Shown here one piece after another: positions 11,723-23,300 of a stretch of DNA of 64,000 nucleotides; the stretch's first letter is position 1, and the number at the start of each line of letters is the position of its first letter. The notes beneath the pieces are model-generated. The model did no database searches and was not told the origin of the DNA. It was given only the letters and a program-made list of their open reading frames with translations. Both the position numbers and the translations under genes were made by a program. Origin of the DNA: Paenibacillus massiliensis subsp. panacisoli DSM 21345 (lineage in GTDB: Bacteria; Bacillota; Bacilli; Paenibacillales; Paenibacillaceae); the NCBI RefSeq assembly GCF_000426545.1, contig NZ_KE384535.1, positions 124,001-188,000 of the forward strand. Reading direction: 5' to 3'.

Positions 11723-12918
11723 AAATATGGTTCAAGACGTGCTGCTGCATATGCTGTATGAGTCTGTTGCTGACCGGATGTTGGAACAAAAGGGAACTGA
11801 ATGAGCTGGCTATTGTTGCCGGACTTGGAATTGACAAGATAGATGATCAGTATTCAGTCACCATACAGGTCATCAATCCGAGTGCGGTTGCTGGCTCCAA
11901 AACAGGAGGAAGTCTTGCTCCAGTAGCTACCTATACGATCAAGGGAAAATCTTTGTTTGAAGTATTTCGAAGAGTTACGCTCGTCTCACCTCGCCGCTTG
12001 TATGCCTCGCATCTACGCGTTGTAGTCATTGGAGAAGAGGCGGCAAGAGCTGGAATTGGACATATGCTGGATTATCTATCCCGCAATTATTTGTTTCGAA
12101 CGGATTTTTATATCCTCGTTAGCAAGCAGACTCAGGCCGCTAACATCATGAGAACCTTGACGATCCTTGAGAAAATTCCCTCCAACAAATTGTATGCCTC
12201 ATTAGAGGCGACAAGTAGAGCATGGGGTGCAACGGCTAAAGTTACTCTGGATGAACTGATCAATGAAATAGGGACGGTAGGAAAAGACCCGGTACTCGGC
12301 ATAATCAGAATTGTAGGAGATAAGGAAATGGCTGGTCTGCAGGAGAACACGCAAAAAATTCAAGGTAATGTGCTACTCCAATATGATGGTATGGCTGTAT
12401 TTCACAACGACAAACTGATAGGCTGGCTCAATGAAGAGGAAGGTAAGGCGTATAGCTATATAACCGACTCTATTAGGAGTACCGTGGAGGTCGTACCGTG
12501 TCCTCAAGGTGAAGGTACAGTAACGCTGAAAGTCCTGTCTGCTAAAAGCAAAATCAAGGGATTCGTAATAAACAATCAGCCAGTAGGTGCAATTGAGGTC
12601 AAGGCTCAGGCTGATGTGGGAGAGGTAAGCTGCAGCAGCCTGGATCTGACCCAGGAGGCAACGATACGACAGCTGGAAAAGGAGATGGAGAAGTATCTAA
12701 AGGAACAATTGGAGCATACCGTTCAAAAAGCTCAGGAAACGTTTCATACTGACTTTCTGGGTATGGGCAGCACCATTCATCGGGCCAATCCCAAGCAATG
12801 GAAGCTGTGGAAGGAGAATTGGGATCATCATTTTGAGCAGATGCAGATAAGTGTACATGTAGACGTTCAATTAAGAGGGATGGGCAGAACTACTAATACC
12901 TATGAGGTGAAGCAGTGA
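11719..12918 (+). CDS. Germinant receptor lipoprotein subunit C (Ger(x)C family)
   Basis: 399-residue lipoprotein. The N-terminus carries a type II signal peptide ending in the lipobox LLTGC, followed directly by the family signature WNKRELNELAIVAGLGIDK. The three-domain GerC fold covers the remainder, including SPRRLYASHLRVVVIGEEAARAGI near residue 95. In the family it is anchored on the outer face of the inner spore membrane and completes the receptor with the A and B subunits. It overlaps gerA by four bases and is followed after one base by a small membrane protein gene. An unusual cysteine cluster (TCCCICC) occurs in the signal peptide before the lipobox. Confidence 0.95.
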   Translation: MKIWFKTCCCICCMSLLLTGCWNKRELNELAIVAGLGIDKIDDQYSVTIQVINPSAVAGSKTGGSLAPVATYTIKGKSLFEVFRRVTLVSPRRLYASHLRVVVIGEEAARAGIGHMLDYLSRNYLFRTDFYILVSKQTQAANIMRTLTILEKIPSNKLYASLEATSRAWGATAKVTLDELINEIGTVGKDPVLGIIRIVGDKEMAGLQENTQKIQGNVLLQYDGMAVFHNDKLIGWLNEEEGKAYSYITDSIRSTVEVVPCPQGEGTVTLKVLSAKSKIKGFVINNQPVGAIEVKAQADVGEVSCSSLDLTQEATIRQLEKEMEKYLKEQLEHTVQKAQETFHTDFLGMGSTIHRANPKQWKLWKENWDHHFEQMQISVHVDVQLRGMGRTTNTYEVKQ

Positions 12919-12919
12919 T

Positions 12920-13153
12920 ATGCGGGGCTTGTTTCTGGTAACTGTTGCAGTGGCTGCGGTTTTTCTACTGGAAAAACCGCATGTAAGCCGAATCGCGAAC
13001 CGTAAGGATAAGGCCGTGTTCTATATCTTGCTAGGATGTGCTTTCGTTGCTGGGATGCTGCAATCGTTTGAGTTCGAGCTACCCAATCCTACAATGATTC
13101 TTACAACGATTTTCAAGCCGATCCATGAACAGATTCAGTTGCTTTTAAAGTGA
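12920..13153 (+). CDS. Small membrane protein in the ger operon (receptor D-like)
   Basis: 77 residues with two hydrophobic segments (about residues 3-18 and 33-47) separated by a basic loop (HVSRIANRKDK). Size, topology and position inside a ger operon fit the small 'D subunit' proteins reported to modulate GerA-type receptors in Bacillus; that assignment rests on context rather than on a sequence signature. The ATG overlaps nothing but starts one base after the gerC stop. The gerB homologue starts 18 bases downstream. Confidence 0.7.
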   Translation: MRGLFLVTVAVAAVFLLEKPHVSRIANRKDKAVFYILLGCAFVAGMLQSFEFELPNPTMILTTIFKPIHEQIQLLLK

Positions 13154-13171
13154 AAGGGGCAAAAATCCGTT

Positions 13172-14263
13172 ATGGAAACAGAGAAAATAAGCAGTCGGCA
13201 ACTAACGATTTTGACGATTAACTTTACATTTGGTACGTCCATATTGGTTGTTGCCTCACTGCTAGCGATACAGGTGAAACAAGATGCCTGGATCTCATCT
13301 ATCATTGGTATGCTGGTGAATATACTAATGGTTTCTTTGTATATTTTGCTCTTGAATATGTATCCGGGCCTGACCCTGGCACAAATGACAGAGGTCATTT
13401 TAGGCAAGTGGCTGGGAAAGGTCATTTCGATCCTGTATGTCCTTTTTTTCTTTCTTCTAACGGTCTATCTGATTAATTTAACGGCTAACTTTATTGTTAC
13501 GACGATCTTCACAGATACTCCGTTAATCGCCATTCACATCACTTTTACTTTGGTTGTGGTCATGGCTGTTCGGTATGGGCTTGAGGTCTTCTCACGAGCA
13601 GCTGAGTTATTTGCACCATTTATATTTGTCTGCTTCTTGTTCATTTTTATTGCGTTAATTCCCCTTATTGATGTTACGAAAATTGAGCCTGTATTTGAGG
13701 CTGGTATTGGGCCTATTTTGTATACAGGGGTTCATTTTGCTTCCATTCAAGAGCTTGTGTGCTTCATGATGGTGGCTCCATTTATAAATCGGCCCAAGCA
13801 GATCCCGAAGGCTTTGCTGCTTGGGGCAGGAATTGGGGGGCTAATTATCGTCATGGTGACAACCATTTCTATGCTTGTACTTGGCCCTGATTTTTCGGCA
13901 AGAAACCTGTTCCCGGCCTTCGTGCTTGCTAAGAAGATCAGTCTGGGACAGTTTTTGCAGCGTGTGGAAATCATTATGTTGGCTATCTGGTTTTTGGGTG
14001 TATTCATCAAGACGACAGTATGTTTGTTTAGTACTGTGTTGAGCCTGGCACAGACGCTGAATATGAAAAATTATAAGTTATACACCTATCCGGTTGGTAT
14101 TCTAATGGTTGTGTATACTTCGTTAGTCTATCCTAACGTTACAGCATACTTAGAGTTCCTGTTTGAAACGTGGTACTTGTACTCATACACGATGATGCTG
14201 GTGATTCCGCTGTTACTGCTTGTTATTGCACTGATACGGCACTGGATCAGGAAAGTGACTTGA
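13172..14263 (+). CDS. Germinant receptor permease subunit B (GerB family)
   Basis: 363 residues with about ten hydrophobic segments, belonging to the amino acid/polyamine/organocation permease superfamily branch specific to endospore germination. The first segment follows SRQLTILTINFTFGTSILV, a typical GerB opening. In the receptor this subunit binds the germinant. The ATG at 13172 lies 18 bases after the small gene, with AAAGGGG upstream. It is the last gene of the A-C-small-B operon; the order, with B last and a small gene between C and B, differs from B. subtilis gerA (A-B-C). I see no clear terminator after it, only a weak stem before TTTTTT at about 14285. Confidence 0.94.
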   Translation: METEKISSRQLTILTINFTFGTSILVVASLLAIQVKQDAWISSIIGMLVNILMVSLYILLLNMYPGLTLAQMTEVILGKWLGKVISILYVLFFFLLTVYLINLTANFIVTTIFTDTPLIAIHITFTLVVVMAVRYGLEVFSRAAELFAPFIFVCFLFIFIALIPLIDVTKIEPVFEAGIGPILYTGVHFASIQELVCFMMVAPFINRPKQIPKALLLGAGIGGLIIVMVTTISMLVLGPDFSARNLFPAFVLAKKISLGQFLQRVEIIMLAIWFLGVFIKTTVCLFSTVLSLAQTLNMKNYKLYTYPVGILMVVYTSLVYPNVTAYLEFLFETWYLYSYTMMLVIPLLLLVIALIRHWIRKVT

Positions 14264-14441
14264 TACCACAGACATCCAAGCGGTGTTTTTTCATTAACAG
14301 GAGTAACCTCATTAATTCCCTGATCGATTCATGAACTCAAGGGCGTATTACAGAACCAGATGCTTAGGCATTCCGGTAGAGAGAATTTGACGCTATAATA
14401 AAGAACGAATTCCACGCCCACAGCAATGGAGGCTTCACAGC

Positions 14442-17027
14442 ATGAATACCCCTGTTATTTTGAAATACAAGCTTCAAATGCCTGCTTTAAGGCCTAATCT
14501 GGTAAAAAGAGTCGCGTTGCATGCGCCTGTCCGTGGCTTATCTTCGCCAAAGCTAATACTGATTGTTGCTCCTGCCGGGAGTGGAAAGACGACGGCCATG
14601 GCCCAATATATGGAGATGAGCTCAGCGCGAACAACTTGGTATTCTCTAGGGGAGCACGATAACGACCTGCGCCGATTCTGGCGATACGTCGTACATGCGC
14701 TGGCTCCTTACCTCGCTGCCGGGGCTAGCGAGCGCTTGCTTCCACTGCTGGCCGAACATCAGGAGCACGCACTGCATCAATTTCTGGATCAATGCTTGAA
14801 TGAACTATATGATGCGCCGGAGCCCGTAATGCTGGCACTTGATGATTACCATCTGATTACACGCCCCGAAATCCATGGAAGTCTTCACTATTGGCTGGAG
14901 CATCTGCCTTCATCTATACAAGTGATGCTCGCTTCACGGTTTGAACCCCCATTCGAAGGACTGCACAAATGGATCGTTCGTGGTGAAGTGAAGCGTATCA
15001 ACGCAAAAGAACTGGCATTTACGATGCGAGATGCTGAACAGCTCTGTCAGTCTGTGCTGGAGGTTGCCCTGCCATCACAGTGGGTAGAAGCTCTGGTAGC
15101 GCGCACCGAGGGCTGGGCCGCAGGTCTGCAGCTTGCCTTGATGTCATTGCAGCAGCGAAGTAGTGATCAATGGTCTGCCTGGATTCACACAGGACATGTT
15201 GGACAGCAGCTTGAGGAGTATCTTTTTCAGGAGTTATGGAAGGGTCTCGATGAGCAGATGGGTACTTTTTTGCTAGAGACCTCTATTCTAAGAAAGTTCA
15301 ATGCTGCATTGTGCGCCGATATTACTGGCCAGGGGAGCTGTAACAGCAAGCTGGCATTTCTGGAACGAAACGGTCTGTTTCTGGTGCACATTCAGCAAGA
15401 CGAATACCGCTATCATCATCTGGTTCGTGAATTTTACGCCCGTATGCTGAAGCAGCAAGCTCCTGCGCGCTGGATTGAGCTGCATAGACAGGCTAGCCTG
15501 GTCCATGCTCAGATGGGCTTAAGCGAAGAGGCCATTGATCATGCCTTCATGGCTGAGGACTATGAGCTGGCTGCTTCGCTGCTCGACAGGCATCTGCATG
15601 AGCTGGTTACGCGTGGGGAGTTCACGCTGCTGCAGAATGATTTTGCCCGTTTTCCAGCATCCTTTGCGTTGCCGCCGCGACTGCAGCTGGTCAATGCATT
15701 TGTGCATTTGTTCATGGGGCAGCGGCAGGTGACGCAGAGCTTGATAGAGCAACTGGAGCAGGGATTAATGGGTCACTCACAACAGGTCGAGCCAGAATGG
15801 CTGAGTGGTTTGTTTTTTGTGAAGGCTAATGACGCATTCTATTCGGGGCAGTTCGAGGAATGGTTCCAGTTCGCCGATTCTATCCCTGATCGATTGCCGA
15901 AGGACCCGGTATTTTATGATTTTAATTATAACTTCAATCAACCGCTTGTAAGAAATACGACATTTGGCCTGAAGGGTGTAATTACGCCTACTACAGCAGA
16001 GGTCGGGGAGCGTATCTGTTCCATTCTGAGCCGCAATGGCTGGTCAGAGTCATTAATGTGTCAATATGTCATCCAATCTCTTGCGGAGGGCTACTATGAA
16101 TGGAACGAGCTGGATCGGTGTGATGAGTTCCTGAGCAGACTGATTGCAGATGGGAGATATTTGGAGGTGCCGGGCTTGTATGTGCCTGTGCGGATCATGA
16201 TGGCGAAGCGTCGACTGGCGGCAGGTGAGCCTGCAGCAGCCCGGATTATTATTCAGGAAAGTATGCAGCGTCTAGACCCTGCAACAGACGGCCATTGGTA
16301 TAGAGCACTGCGGGCTTACCTTGTGGAGCTGCTTCTGGGTGAAGGAGAGAATCTGGCAGCAAGCAGAGAACAGCTTCAGAGCCAAGAGGATTCAGCGTCT
16401 CACCGCGTCCACCTGGGGAACGTTCAAGAGACGGTGACACTGGCGCGCTTGCATATGGCTAATGGGCAGGGAGAGAACGCGCGTGCCCTGCTGACCACAC
16501 TGAGGTTGCAAGCGGAAGAAGTGAGAATGGTCAATATCATTGCTCTGACGATGGTGCTCCAAGCGAAGGCGGAATATATTCGTGGCAGGAAAAAAGAAGC
16601 TGTAGAAAGACTTAATGAGGCCTTGTTGCTCGTCCTGCCTTTCCGATATATTCGTACGTTTATAGATGAAGGAAAGTGGATGAGAGAGCTGCTGCAAGAG
16701 ATTGCTACTGCGGTATCTCCAGACCAGCAATCGGCTCTGAAGGAATATATCAACATGCTATTGGCGGCAATGCAGCCCCAGGCAGAGTGGGGAAAGTCCA
16801 TTCCTAACTCTTATGCTGGCATGGATTCTCTTAGCGCGCAAGAGCTGGAGGTGGTTCGGCTGTTGCATAGCGGCTGCACGAACCAGGAGATTGCTCATCA
16901 GATGGGCCTGACGCTGGGGACAATAAAGGTCTATCTGAACCGGATCTATAGCAAGCTGGGTGTTCGTTCACGCACACAGGCTGTTCTGGCTACCTCGAAT
17001 AGTATCCAAGCTAGCCGCACGAGGTAA
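14442..17027 (+). CDS. MalT-like LAL-family LuxR-type transcriptional regulator
   Basis: 861-residue large ATP-binding regulator of the LuxR family. An N-terminal STAND-type NTPase has a Walker A at residues 43-51 (APAGSGKTT) and a probable Walker B near residue 130 (EPVMLALDDYH). A TPR-like helical centre follows. The C-terminal LuxR helix-turn-helix (about residues 795-850) contains LSAQELEVVRLLHSG, TNQEIAHQMGLTLGTIKVYL and KLGVRSRTQAV. Such proteins activate transcription after binding an inducer and ATP; the inducer is unknown. It stands alone, with the ger operon upstream and the surface-protein gene downstream, so no target is suggested by context except possibly that neighbour. Confidence 0.93.
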   Translation: MNTPVILKYKLQMPALRPNLVKRVALHAPVRGLSSPKLILIVAPAGSGKTTAMAQYMEMSSARTTWYSLGEHDNDLRRFWRYVVHALAPYLAAGASERLLPLLAEHQEHALHQFLDQCLNELYDAPEPVMLALDDYHLITRPEIHGSLHYWLEHLPSSIQVMLASRFEPPFEGLHKWIVRGEVKRINAKELAFTMRDAEQLCQSVLEVALPSQWVEALVARTEGWAAGLQLALMSLQQRSSDQWSAWIHTGHVGQQLEEYLFQELWKGLDEQMGTFLLETSILRKFNAALCADITGQGSCNSKLAFLERNGLFLVHIQQDEYRYHHLVREFYARMLKQQAPARWIELHRQASLVHAQMGLSEEAIDHAFMAEDYELAASLLDRHLHELVTRGEFTLLQNDFARFPASFALPPRLQLVNAFVHLFMGQRQVTQSLIEQLEQGLMGHSQQVEPEWLSGLFFVKANDAFYSGQFEEWFQFADSIPDRLPKDPVFYDFNYNFNQPLVRNTTFGLKGVITPTTAEVGERICSILSRNGWSESLMCQYVIQSLAEGYYEWNELDRCDEFLSRLIADGRYLEVPGLYVPVRIMMAKRRLAAGEPAAARIIIQESMQRLDPATDGHWYRALRAYLVELLLGEGENLAASREQLQSQEDSASHRVHLGNVQETVTLARLHMANGQGENARALLTTLRLQAEEVRMVNIIALTMVLQAKAEYIRGRKKEAVERLNEALLLVLPFRYIRTFIDEGKWMRELLQEIATAVSPDQQSALKEYINMLLAAMQPQAEWGKSIPNSYAGMDSLSAQELEVVRLLHSGCTNQEIAHQMGLTLGTIKVYLNRIYSKLGVRSRTQAVLATSNSIQASRTR

Positions 17028-17099
17028 GAGGAAGCAGAAGACTAATGAACCCGGAGATTAACAAATCAGAAATGAATGAACGAGAGGATTAATAAATCA

Positions 17100-17163
17100 G
17101 AAGACTAGGGCGCTAGAAGACTGATAAATCTGAAGACTAATGATCCAGAAGACTGATAAATAG
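17100..17163 (+). repeat. Four 16-bp tandem repeats starting GAAGACT
   Basis: GAAGACT occurs at 17100, 17116, 17132 and 17148, an exact 16-base period; an outlying copy is at 17037. The rest of each unit is A/T-rich (TGATAAAT or TAATGAT). It lies between the LAL regulator stop and a terminator, in non-coding DNA. Confidence 0.8.
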
Positions 17164-17180
17164 AGATTAATGCATGAGAT

Positions 17181-17211
17181 GAAGCTCCTAAACCAGGGGG
17201 CTTCTTTTTTT
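17181..17211 (+). terminator. Terminator before the RCC1/SLH gene
   Basis: GAAGCTCCT and AGGGGGCTTC form a stem of about nine pairs with one or two G-U pairs, followed by seven T. It ends the LAL regulator transcript. Confidence 0.75.
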
Positions 17212-17348
17212 GCAGAACAGTTAACTTTGGTTAGTATTCCCTCATACTCGATTGTGCTAGTATGTCGATACGGCTGGTAGCGTTGACGACCTGGCTTCAT
17301 TTCGTCGTTCGTCTACAGCTACTGAACTACCAAGAAGGGGAGGTTGCA

Positions 17349-20300
17349 TTGCAAGTATTTCGAAAACTAGGCTGTGTGCTGCTCGTCATGTTGCTTGCCA
17401 TGCCACAACTGGCGCCAAACGCACAGGCTGCGGACTCCATTTTTCCTACAGGAGTGAAGGCAGTCGGTGCAGGGTACCTGCACTCTCTGCTCATTGCAGA
17501 GGATGGTACAGTGTGGGCTTGGGGAGACAACTCCGCTGGCGCGCTTGGAGATGGTACATCGACCAGTCACTATCGACCGGTGCTGGTGACCAAGAGAGAC
17601 GGTGCACCACTATCGAACGCAAAGGCTGTCTACGGAGGCGGATATTACTCTGTAGCCTTGCTAGAGAATGGCACCGTCTGGGCTTGGGGAAAGGGTAGCA
17701 CTGGAACTCTAGGGAACGGTTCTCTTGAAGATTTGTCCCAAGCCGTTCAGGTGATGCAGTCCGACGGGTCACCATTGACACAGGTACAGAGTATAGCCGC
17801 AGGTTATAGCCATGTGCTTGCCCTCAAAACGGATGGCACGGTATGGGGCTGGGGAAGCAACGGCTCGAATACGTTGTCGGACTCGTGGGATAGCATGTAT
17901 TCACGAGCTATTCAGATCAAAGCGTCGAGCAGCACTTACCTCACAGGTGTGAAGGAGGTCGCGGTCGGCGATTATCACTCCATGCTGCTCAAGCAGGATG
18001 GAACCGTCTGGGCATGGGGACATAATGGACTATCCCAGCTCGGGAATGGACATTCGAGCAATGGATCGGCCTATCCAGTTCAGGTAATGGACAGCTCCGA
18101 TCAACCGCTTGATGCTGTCAGAAGCATCGTGGGTCACCGTTTAGGCGGTCTAGCCCTCCGTGATGATGGGACAGTATGGAGCTGGGGCTACAATGAGAAC
18201 TTCAATCTGGGCATAGGCTCGGGAGTCACTAGCAGCAATTAGGCGATACAGGTGCTGCAATCCGGTTCGATTCCGCTCACAAATGTGGTCCGCATTTCGG
18301 GTGGCGGACGTCTTAGTATGGCCCAGAAGGCGGATGGGACAGTATGGTGGTGGGGGATGCAGAACCGGAACCTGCAGATGGCAGGCAGTCTTATTAGTGA
18401 CATAGCCGATTTTTCTGCAGGTGATAATCATGGTCTGGTCCTGAAGAACGATGGCACTGTGTGGGGAGCGGGCTGGACTGCTTATGGAGAATTAGGAATC
18501 CCCTCGAATTCCCCGAATCGCTATCTAACACAGGCGATTCAGGTCTATCCGGCGCGCTCTGTCATAAGTGCTACGCCTAACCGAATCGATGCAGACGGGT
18601 TCAGTCAAGCGAGGATTACTGTCACCCTTCGTAATGGTGTCAATAATCTGCTGGGTTCCAGTGAAGGCATGGTGCAGCTCAGCTCTACGCTCGGGCAGCT
18701 AGGAGCAGTCACTGATCATGGTGACGGCACATACACAGCAGAGCTGACCGCGCCTATGATATCGGGCAATGCTGTGATCACCGGCACGCTGAATGGCTAT
18801 CCTTTAGCATCCAGCGCAACAGTCGTCCTGAATGCATTGGCCCCTTCGGCAGCACTTTCGACCTTGAATGCAAGTCCGGCGATCGTGACGGCAGATGGCA
18901 GCAGTGAGTCTACACTTACGGTGCAGCTAAAGGATACCAACGGTAATCCGATCACTACGGGCGGACGGACGGTTCGGTTCAGCACGACAAATGGTACATT
19001 GAGCAGCGTAAGAGACATGGGCAACGGTACGTATGTATCTCAACTGCGGTCGCCGACAAGAACAGGAGAAGCTATAGTCACGGCGACGGTTGACGGCGTG
19101 TCCTTGCAGCAGCAAGCGAGGCTGCAATTTGTTCCAGGTGCTTTTTCTGCTGCGGTGTCTACTCTAAATACCAGTGCTACGACATTGACCGCAGATGGCA
19201 GCAGTGAGTCCACCATTACCTTGCAGCTGAAGGATGCCAATGGCAATTCGATTACTACGGGAGGGCGTACAGTCCGCATAAGCACAACAAGCGGTACTGC
19301 CGGCATCGTAAGAGATCTGGGAAATGGGACGTACACAGCACAGCTACGGTCACCAACCCAGAGTGGTACGGCTGTAGTCACGGCTACAGTAGACCATACA
19401 GCGATTCAGCAGACAGCAACGATTCACTTCGTTCCTGGTCCTGCATCTGCCGAGACCTCAGAGCTTATTGTGCCTCAGACTTCCATGGTCGCTGGAGAGG
19501 GTAGTCAGCAGGTTCGCGTACAACTGAAGGATGCTCACGGCAATGAACTTACGTCCGCCGGGGATGTTGTCAGACTGGAATACGGTCTTGGTACCTTCAC
19601 GCAGGTAACCGCACTCGGTAATGGTAGCTACGCGGCATCCCTGAATGCAGGCACAATTGTAGGTAGTGATGCGATCAAAGCCACCGTGAATGGTATCATG
19701 TTGCAGTCCTCAACGATTGTTCATATCGTTCCGGGAGAGACATCCAGAGAACGGTCTGAATTCAAGGCAACCACAGGCTCGATCGTCGCTAATGGAAGTA
19801 GCCAGACAACCATAACACTGCGGACTATTGATCGTTATGGTAATCCACGGACTTCGTCAGCTGGTACCGTGAGCATGAGCACTACAGCAGGCTTCTTGTC
19901 CAACGTAACGGACCTGGGGAATGGTCAATACACGGCAACCTTGCGTTCTGCAAATAAGACTGGAATTGCTGTGGTGTCAGCAAGACTGGCTGACACGACC
20001 TTCCAGCAGACGGTCGAAGTAGCCTTTGTCGCAGGAGCAGCTGCTGCATCGAGGTCGACGCTAACCGCTGCCGAGAATAGGCTGATCGCGGGTAGTGGTA
20101 GTACGGAATTAACAGTACAGCTGCTAGACCTGCATGGCAATCCGTTATCCAGTGGCGGGGATCAGGTTGTCTTTCAGACCACAAGCGGTACGATTGATCA
20201 GGTCCAGGATCACGGGAATGGCCAATATAGTGCTGTGTTCACAGCACCCGAGGCTGTAGGTATATCTTCAATAGAGGCTATGGTGAATGGTAGCAAGCTG

Positions 20301-23300
20301 CAGGAAAGGCTCTCCATTCGCATATTACCAGGAATGGTGTCAACAGATCGTTCTGCCATCGAGTCCTTGCATCCTGAGATTGTAGCAAACGGTCTCAGTC
20401 AGAGCCTGATTACAGTTCGCTTGAAGGATGATTACGGCAATGCACTAGATGCAGGCGGGGACCAGGTGGTCTTCAATACGACAGCAGGTATACTTGGGAA
20501 CACCGTGGACAACGGTGACGGCAGCTATTCGGTTCTATTATGGTCCAGTACGCTAGCAGGTAGAGCTGTCATATCGGCAAGGGTTAACGGTACAAGTCTT
20601 ACAGCGTCTACAGCAGTAGAATTTATACCTGGTCCTGCATCTGCGACGGCTTCACTGCTTCGTACAGACCGGGGGGCTCTTACGGCCGATGGTGTGGATA
20701 CGACAACGGTAACGGTGCAGCTAATGGATGCCTTCGGCAACGCGATTACAGCTGGCGGAGATGACGTTACCATGAGGAGTAGCACAGGAGTACTGGGCCC
20801 GATCACGGACCATGGTGATGGCACGTATACAGCGGAGCTGACAGCAGGGACAACTTCTGGTACTGCTACACTTTTGGCTTCTGTGAACGGAGAGTCCGTG
20901 CTGGAGCAGGGAAAGGTACAGTTGCTACCTGGTCCGGCAGTTGCTAAGACCTCGACCTTTGCAGTCTCAAGGACTTCGGCGACGGCAGATGGAAGCGACG
21001 CTATTACTGTGACGGTTCAGACAAGAGATCAGTATGGCAATGACCTGATTGAAGAAGTGACCGATCTTAGCCTGCAGCTGTCTTCGACACAGGGCACAAT
21101 AAATGAACTGAAATATTCCGGACAAGGGCGCTATACAGCAGATCTGAGGTCTAGTAAGACAGGAGAGGCTGTCATTAGCGCTACGATGAATGGAATGGAG
21201 CTGATGAATGCTCCAATAACGGTGAATTTTGAAGCAGGAAAGCCTTCAGCTACATCATCGACCCTGGAGATTGAACAAGGCACGCTGATAGCTAATGGTA
21301 GAGAGACTGCACGGATTACACTACAGCTCAAGGATGCTACAGGCCATATAATTACTGATGAAATGGATGCATCGTTGCTTCGTCTGGAGTCTTCCTTGGG
21401 AATCTTGTCCCCGTTAGTCTATGTGGGAGAGGGGAGGTATACGGCGGAACTTCGTTCAACGAAGTCGGGCACTGCTCATCTTAGAGCATTTATGGATAGC
21501 ACTGAATTAAAGGCTTCCGCCCAGGTCGATTGGCTCCCGGGCCCTCCACTAGCCTCCGCATCAGAGATATTGGTCTCTCAGAGGGTGCTACCTGCCAATG
21601 GCACAGCGACAGCTCGAGTGACAGTTCAGCTCATGGATGCTTATGGGAATCCGACGGCCAATGCTGAGGGCGTGAGCATTGAGGCCTCTCTAGGTACCGT
21701 GACGGAAGTAACTTACGGTGAATCGGAAGAGGCTATGACCGGGCTGTATAAGTTCGATATTCGCTCGACGGAGCCAGGTACTGCAGATGTCCGTGTGCTG
21801 ATGAATGGAGAACAGATCTTTGCCCCGTTACAGGTCACCTTCACTGACGGCATGTGGTTCAACCCTTCTTCCTATCGTATTCAGGTGGGGGAGGCGGCTC
21901 AGACCGTCGTTGAGGTCACCTATGGACAGGAGAATTTCATCCACGATCAGACCGATGCTACACAATTTCGCTATGACGACAATATGCTTCGCATAGGTCA
22001 GGGATCGGATGGCAGATGGTACATGACGGGACTGCGAACCGGACAGACGGTTATTGAGGCCGTCTATGGGGGAGACAGAGGAACGCTGAGAGCCAGTGCT
22101 CCAGTCACAGTCTATGCACTGCCTGTACGACTGCAATTGGATGCTACACGCTATCAGGTCAAAGAAGGAGAGTATGGGCAGCTACATGTGACAGTTCATT
22201 ATTCGAATGGAACCGAAGAAGACGTCACCTCAAGAGCGCTATATCATTTTAAGGATGATAGCTTTGCAGCTGTAGATGTTCAGGGACGCGTGCTGGGCAT
22301 TCGGCCAGGAATGACGGAGCTGATCGTAAGCTACGAGGGGCTGGAGGCTACTGCGGATGTTATAGTTCTGACACGACAAGCGAATGAGCCGCCGAGTTCA
22401 GGCGGTGGTGACGGTAGCTCAGGTGGATCAGACGGTGGTTCCGCTCCGGGGAGAGGCTCAGGAAGCGCGAACGTAGATATGAATCCGGGCTCACTGCCTC
22501 CAACGGTCATTCAAGGGCAATCCATTGACCTCCAATTGCTACAGGATGGACAACTGCATCAGCAGGTCACACTGACAGCTGAGCAGATTGCTTCAGGGAA
22601 AATCACAGTGAAGATGACAGACAGCGCCAACGTATGGGGCGTGTTGATGGAGAAGAACACCCTGGCACGTCTACTTGTGCAAAATCCTGCTCTGGTGCTG
22701 GAATGGCATACACCCGTAGGAGTACTGGAGGTTCCTGTTGTGGAATTGAGTGAGGCGGCTAGAGCAACCACGGTCGATTCCATTCGTCTTACCTTGCAAC
22801 TAGCTGATGAAGAAGAGCATGTACTTCTCAAGGATGCAGCTAACGGTGTAGGGGCAGTGATACGCGAGCATCCATTCACTGTAAGTCTCATCGGACAGCA
22901 AGGGAAAGGCGAAGAACAGCTGCTTGCTTTGCGTGCTCAGTCCATATTGTTCTCTGTGAGCACATGGGCAGACATGTCCGATCCGTACTGGACGGCAGCC
23001 GTCTATGATCCACACGTTGGATACTTCCGGTATGTCCCGTCTAAGCTTGTTCTACCAGGCACCGTCCAGCTTCGTCTTGCAACTGGCAAGCACTATACCT
23101 TGCTGGAGAATCACCCATCCTTCACGGATATGAAGGGGCACTGGGCGGAGCAAGCAGTGGAACTGCTTGCAAGTAAACTGATAGTGCAAGGCCGTGGAAC
23201 AGGACGATTCGAGCCGGAACAGCCCGTCACACGGGCCGAGTTGGTCGCAATGCTGGACAGAATGCTTCATCCTGCTGACGATCACGACGAAGTCTCTTTT

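Noticed and set aside
17037-17163. Possible CRISPR array from GAAGACT repeats
   Set aside because: The unit is 16 bases, the repeats are too short, there are no spacers of constant length and no cas genes.
18555-21850. Periodic repeats resembling a CRISPR or satellite array
   Set aside because: The period of about 290-300 bases and open frame show tandem Ig-like protein domains.
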